Source of the DNA: Alistipes sp.
GTDB lineage: Bacteria; Bacteroidota; Bacteroidia; Bacteroidales; Rikenellaceae
Length of the DNA: 15,384 nucleotides
Direction of reading: 5' to 3'
NCBI GenBank assembly: GCA_017934845.1
Contig: JAGBIR010000021.1
Location: 1-15,384, forward strand
Of the stretch, positions 13,366 to 15,384 are shown one piece after another. The notes under the pieces are model-generated. The model was not told where the DNA came from. It worked only from the letters and a program-made list of their open reading frames with translations, and did not search any database. A program made the position numbers and the translations under genes. Within the stretch, counting starts at the first letter, position 1. The number at the start of each line of letters is the position of its first letter.

Positions 13366-13406
13366 CAAAGGTATAAATTTTTCGCATATATGGATACCAT
13401 ATATGC
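13366..13406 (-). promoter_or_regulatory. Promoter of the PBP-asd operon with an overlapping palindromic operator
   Basis: On the - strand TACCTTTG (13373-13366) is an exact -7 box, 30 bases before the PBP start codon. Where the -33 box should be there is no TTTG. Instead a perfect inverted repeat is present: GCATATATGG (13384-13393) and CCATATATGC (13397-13406) with a 3-base spacer. A dimeric regulator bound there would contact the -33 region. The missing -33 box would fit an activator, but repression is equally possible. Confidence 0.55.
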
Positions 13407-13494
13407 CTAAAAGTCCGACCTATAATTTGCAAGGTCAACAAGGCTTACGCCTCTCAACCACACTCAACTAACGAAAAACCGTAAAAAAGATTGT

Positions 13495-15258
13495 CTAAAA
13501 TGGCAATGCTACGCCTGCCGAATAGTACATTCCACCCTCACTCGGACGATATACCGAGAGTGTAAGAGCCATAGTTGCCGAAGCGGGACTGCCCAGCAGA
13601 TTGACATCCATCGTAAAGTCGCCACCCCACGAATTTATGCGGTGCCAATGGTTATGCACGCGACCATCGACGTGGAACATAGGTCGCTGATACTGTGCTA
13701 CATCCAAGCCCAAATTCAGGCGCAGACGCTTGAAATATATCAAGCCGCGAATACCTCCGTCGGGATAACAAATCGGGAACTGGTAGTTTATCGACGCAGC
13801 CATATAGTTGCGATTTTCGATCTGTGTAGAGTCAAAACCGCGAGGCAGCAGACGGGTTGCATTAAACGTCAGGGCCGAATAGGCATCGCTACTCTGGAAG
13901 CCGCCAATCGAGTGCTGATAGGCCAGAGCGATGTTCAGGCTGTTATGTTTTGCAAATCCGGGGGTATAAAGTTTTGCATAAAGAGCCAGCAGGTCGCTAA
14001 AGCTGCCATTTGCGGGATTCATAGCATAGGTTGCCGAGGCTGTAAAGCCCCACGGCGGAGCAAAATCACGATGCGCCTGACGCACCATATCCTGATATGC
14101 CAGCACAAACGACGTAAGATGCAGACCCTCGGCATAACCGATTGTAGCGACGTTACTTACGCCATCGGCATCGATTTTCAGATTACCCGTATTTGCCACC
14201 AGACCATTCGAGTAACTCCAGCCAGCCGAGGCAATCAAATAGCGCGTATGATAGCCGCGCTGGAACATCATAGGGAACTGCACATCCAACCCTACGGAGT
14301 AATATCTGCGAATAGAGGCCGGCTCTTCGGGGAACTCAATTTTATGAGTCTGCGGGTTGTAGGTATAGATGGGGTACATATTCTGGCGACCACCATACGA
14401 AGCGTTAAGGCTAATCGTCGGGCCGAGGCCATAATAGCGCAGCGTAGAGCGCATAAGGTGTCCGTGTCGCTGGCTATAGCCATAGCTCAAAAATCCCTGC
14501 ATCGACGAGAGCAGATTCTGCGACATTACGGTAGCACCAAAATTGAAACTTATCGAGCTACTCTCGCTCAACGCAAAAGGATCGTAGAATAGCGGTGCCC
14601 AGCTATGTATGTTAAAGAGTGTAAGCCCCTTACGATAGCGTTTCTCCTTACGCGGCACCTTTGATACAATACTGTCGGCAGGTGTGATGCTCACCGAATC
14701 GAGGTTAATGACATCCCACTTTCGGCGCGGAGGATTTACCACATTTTTAGGCAAGCGCGAGTACTCCACCTCTCGCCATAGTTTATCGACGCGCTGCTCG
14801 GCTGGATGGAAACCCAGCGAGTCGTAGGTCGTCATCAAAATCGACTCCTCGCCCACCGGCGCAACATCGAATGAGCCGTAAGAGGACTCCGTAAGCTGGT
14901 ATTCACGACCGTTAGCAATATCATAGCAGTGTATCTCGTCGCGGCCCGAAGCAATTGAGCCATAATATAGCTTACCATCCTTTGCACGCAGGTTGCTTAT
15001 CGTAATATATGCCGGTCGCGTTACGCGCTCGACACAACCCTTATCGTCTATGCTGGCTATCCACATACCCTCATCGCCCGTCACAATGCAGTAGAGGCGT
15101 TTGCTCCGATTGTCCCACGCCAGAGAGTGAATCTCCTCGCCAAACGGAAATACAACGGGACTTCCGTCGCCCATCGAGTGCTGCACGGTATAGATGCCGC
15201 AGGGGTCGTACTCAACCCACGCCATATTACCATCGTCATCGAATGTAGGATACAGCAC
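13495..15258 (-). CDS. Outer-membrane protein with beta-propeller and beta-barrel parts (5' truncated)
   Basis: The first GTG in the frame is 15258, but coding sense appears to begin upstream (AYRN before VLYPTF, from about 15270), so the true N-terminus and signal peptide are missing. Residues 1-160 have TolB/WD40-like repeats (LYPTFDDDGNMAWVEYD, SLAWDNRSKRLYCIVTG, DEIHCYDIANGREYQLT). A charged linker with RKEKRYRK follows at about 200-212. From about 214 on, the chain alternates aromatic beta strands, and it ends in VALPF with a terminal Phe, typical of outer-membrane barrels. Such propeller-barrel proteins occur in Bacteroidetes as uncharacterised outer-membrane proteins; the ligand is unknown. 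It is transcribed in the same direction as the PBP gene but 158 bp upstream of it, with a promoter in the gap, so it is probably a separate unit. Confidence 0.7.
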   Translation of the reverse strand: MLYPTFDDDGNMAWVEYDPCGIYTVQHSMGDGSPVVFPFGEEIHSLAWDNRSKRLYCIVTGDEGMWIASIDDKGCVERVTRPAYITISNLRAKDGKLYYGSIASGRDEIHCYDIANGREYQLTESSYGSFDVAPVGEESILMTTYDSLGFHPAEQRVDKLWREVEYSRLPKNVVNPPRRKWDVINLDSVSITPADSIVSKVPRKEKRYRKGLTLFNIHSWAPLFYDPFALSESSSISFNFGATVMSQNLLSSMQGFLSYGYSQRHGHLMRSTLRYYGLGPTISLNASYGGRQNMYPIYTYNPQTHKIEFPEEPASIRRYYSVGLDVQFPMMFQRGYHTRYLIASAGWSYSNGLVANTGNLKIDADGVSNVATIGYAEGLHLTSFVLAYQDMVRQAHRDFAPPWGFTASATYAMNPANGSFSDLLALYAKLYTPGFAKHNSLNIALAYQHSIGGFQSSDAYSALTFNATRLLPRGFDSTQIENRNYMAASINYQFPICYPDGGIRGLIYFKRLRLNLGLDVAQYQRPMFHVDGRVHNHWHRINSWGGDFTMDVNLLGSPASATMALTLSVYRPSEGGMYYSAGVALPF

Positions 15259-15260
15259 AT

Positions 15261-15338
15261 TTCGATAAGCGCCTCGAGCTGCTCCATGCCCTCTTCGAAT
15301 GAGAGCTTCTTCTTTCTTCTGGCCGTGCTCTGGGTCAT
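15261..15338 (-). CDS. xseB: Exonuclease VII small subunit, N-terminal fragment
   Basis: From ATG 15338 the first 26 residues read as a basic tail followed by KLSFEEGMEQLEALIE. This is the characteristic start of XseB, the small helical subunit of exonuclease VII (usually about 60-85 aa). The frame stays open past 15261, but the sequence no longer looks like XseB and instead matches, in another frame, the outer-membrane protein. The gene is therefore cut after about 26 codons. The start overlaps the stop of the preceding frame by ATGA, the usual xseA-xseB arrangement. Confidence 0.65.
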
Positions 15339-15384
15339 GGCTTTTCCTCCCGTCTGTCAGGTTCCTCGGTCCCGCCGATGACCC
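15335..15384 (-). CDS. xseA: C-terminal end of exonuclease VII large subunit (partial)
   Basis: A frame enters from the right edge and encodes about 15 residues (VIGGTEEPDRREEKP), ending in TGA at 15337-15335. It overlaps the xseB ATG as ATGA. The identity rests only on this arrangement, because the tail of XseA is poorly conserved. The bases here are richer in G and C than the adjoining genes. Confidence 0.4.
   Translation of the reverse strand, partial: VIGGTEEPDRREEKP

Noticed and set aside
13642..14592. 316-codon + strand ORF opposite the outer-membrane protein gene
   Set aside because: Antisense shadow; the - strand frame has strand-like aromatic periodicity and a terminal Phe, the + frame has none.
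15081..15338. An 85-aa XseB-like protein read straight through the junction
   Set aside because: Only the first 26 residues resemble XseB; the rest is an out-of-frame reading of the outer-membrane protein gene.
1..15384. CRISPR array, insertion sequence or restriction-modification genes
   Set aside because: No regularly spaced repeat-spacer array, no transposase reading frame with terminal repeats, and no methylase or nuclease motifs were seen in either strand.

Overview
The window looks like Bacteroidales DNA, possibly Alistipes/Rikenellaceae, although no marker here fixes the genus. The reasons are promoter boxes of the Bacteroidetes type (TAnnTTTG at -7 with TTTG/TTG about 19-20 bp upstream), a DUF3871-type protein, a short CstA, and a tyrosine integrase of the Bacteroidetes kind that lacks the usual first catalytic Arg. 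Two regions are joined at a tRNA-Thr(CGT) gene at 6527-6599.

Region 1 (1 to about 6527) is the integrase-proximal part of an integrated mobile element; its other end lies left of the window. From left to right it holds: the 3' tail of an unknown + strand gene; a DUF3871-like gene overlapping a P-loop ATPase gene (both -); an intergenic stretch with iteron-like repeats; a two-winged-helix replication-initiator-like gene (2300-3142, -) and a 54-codon ORF overlapping its start; a control region with back-to-back divergent promoters, a palindrome, a 33-bp-spaced repeat and a hairpin; two + strand genes of unknown function; a strong bidirectional terminator; and the integrase gene (-) facing away from the tRNA 3' end. 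The likely logic is integrase for site-specific integration at tRNA-Thr, and initiator plus iterons for replication of the excised form. The ATPase and DUF3871 pair are accessory DNA-metabolism genes. Transfer genes are presumably off the left side.

The most striking signal is in the initiator-like gene. One uninterrupted 281-codon frame contains three in-frame TGA codons (25, 131, 165), no frameshift, no internal TAA or TAG, and no TGG codon at all. At least ten out-of-frame TGG triplets in the same gene are intact, and all neighbouring genes use TGG for Trp. This can be read as a pseudogene, or as a gene in which TGA is read as Trp (recoding, suppression or programmed readthrough).

Region 2 (about 6527 to 15270) is ordinary chromosome. 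It contains cstA, an overlapping helical-repeat gene and a thioredoxin-fold lipoprotein gene (all +, probably one operon); a strong terminator and a large inverted-repeat intergenic element; then, on the - strand, asd downstream of a class A penicillin-binding protein gene, whose promoter overlaps a 23-bp palindrome; and a propeller/beta-barrel outer-membrane protein gene.

At 15261-15270 the reading changes abruptly from this outer-membrane protein to the start of xseB preceded by the overlapping end of xseA. Both the protein and xseB are truncated at the same point, so this is either a rearrangement breakpoint or, more likely, an assembly chimera at a contig end.
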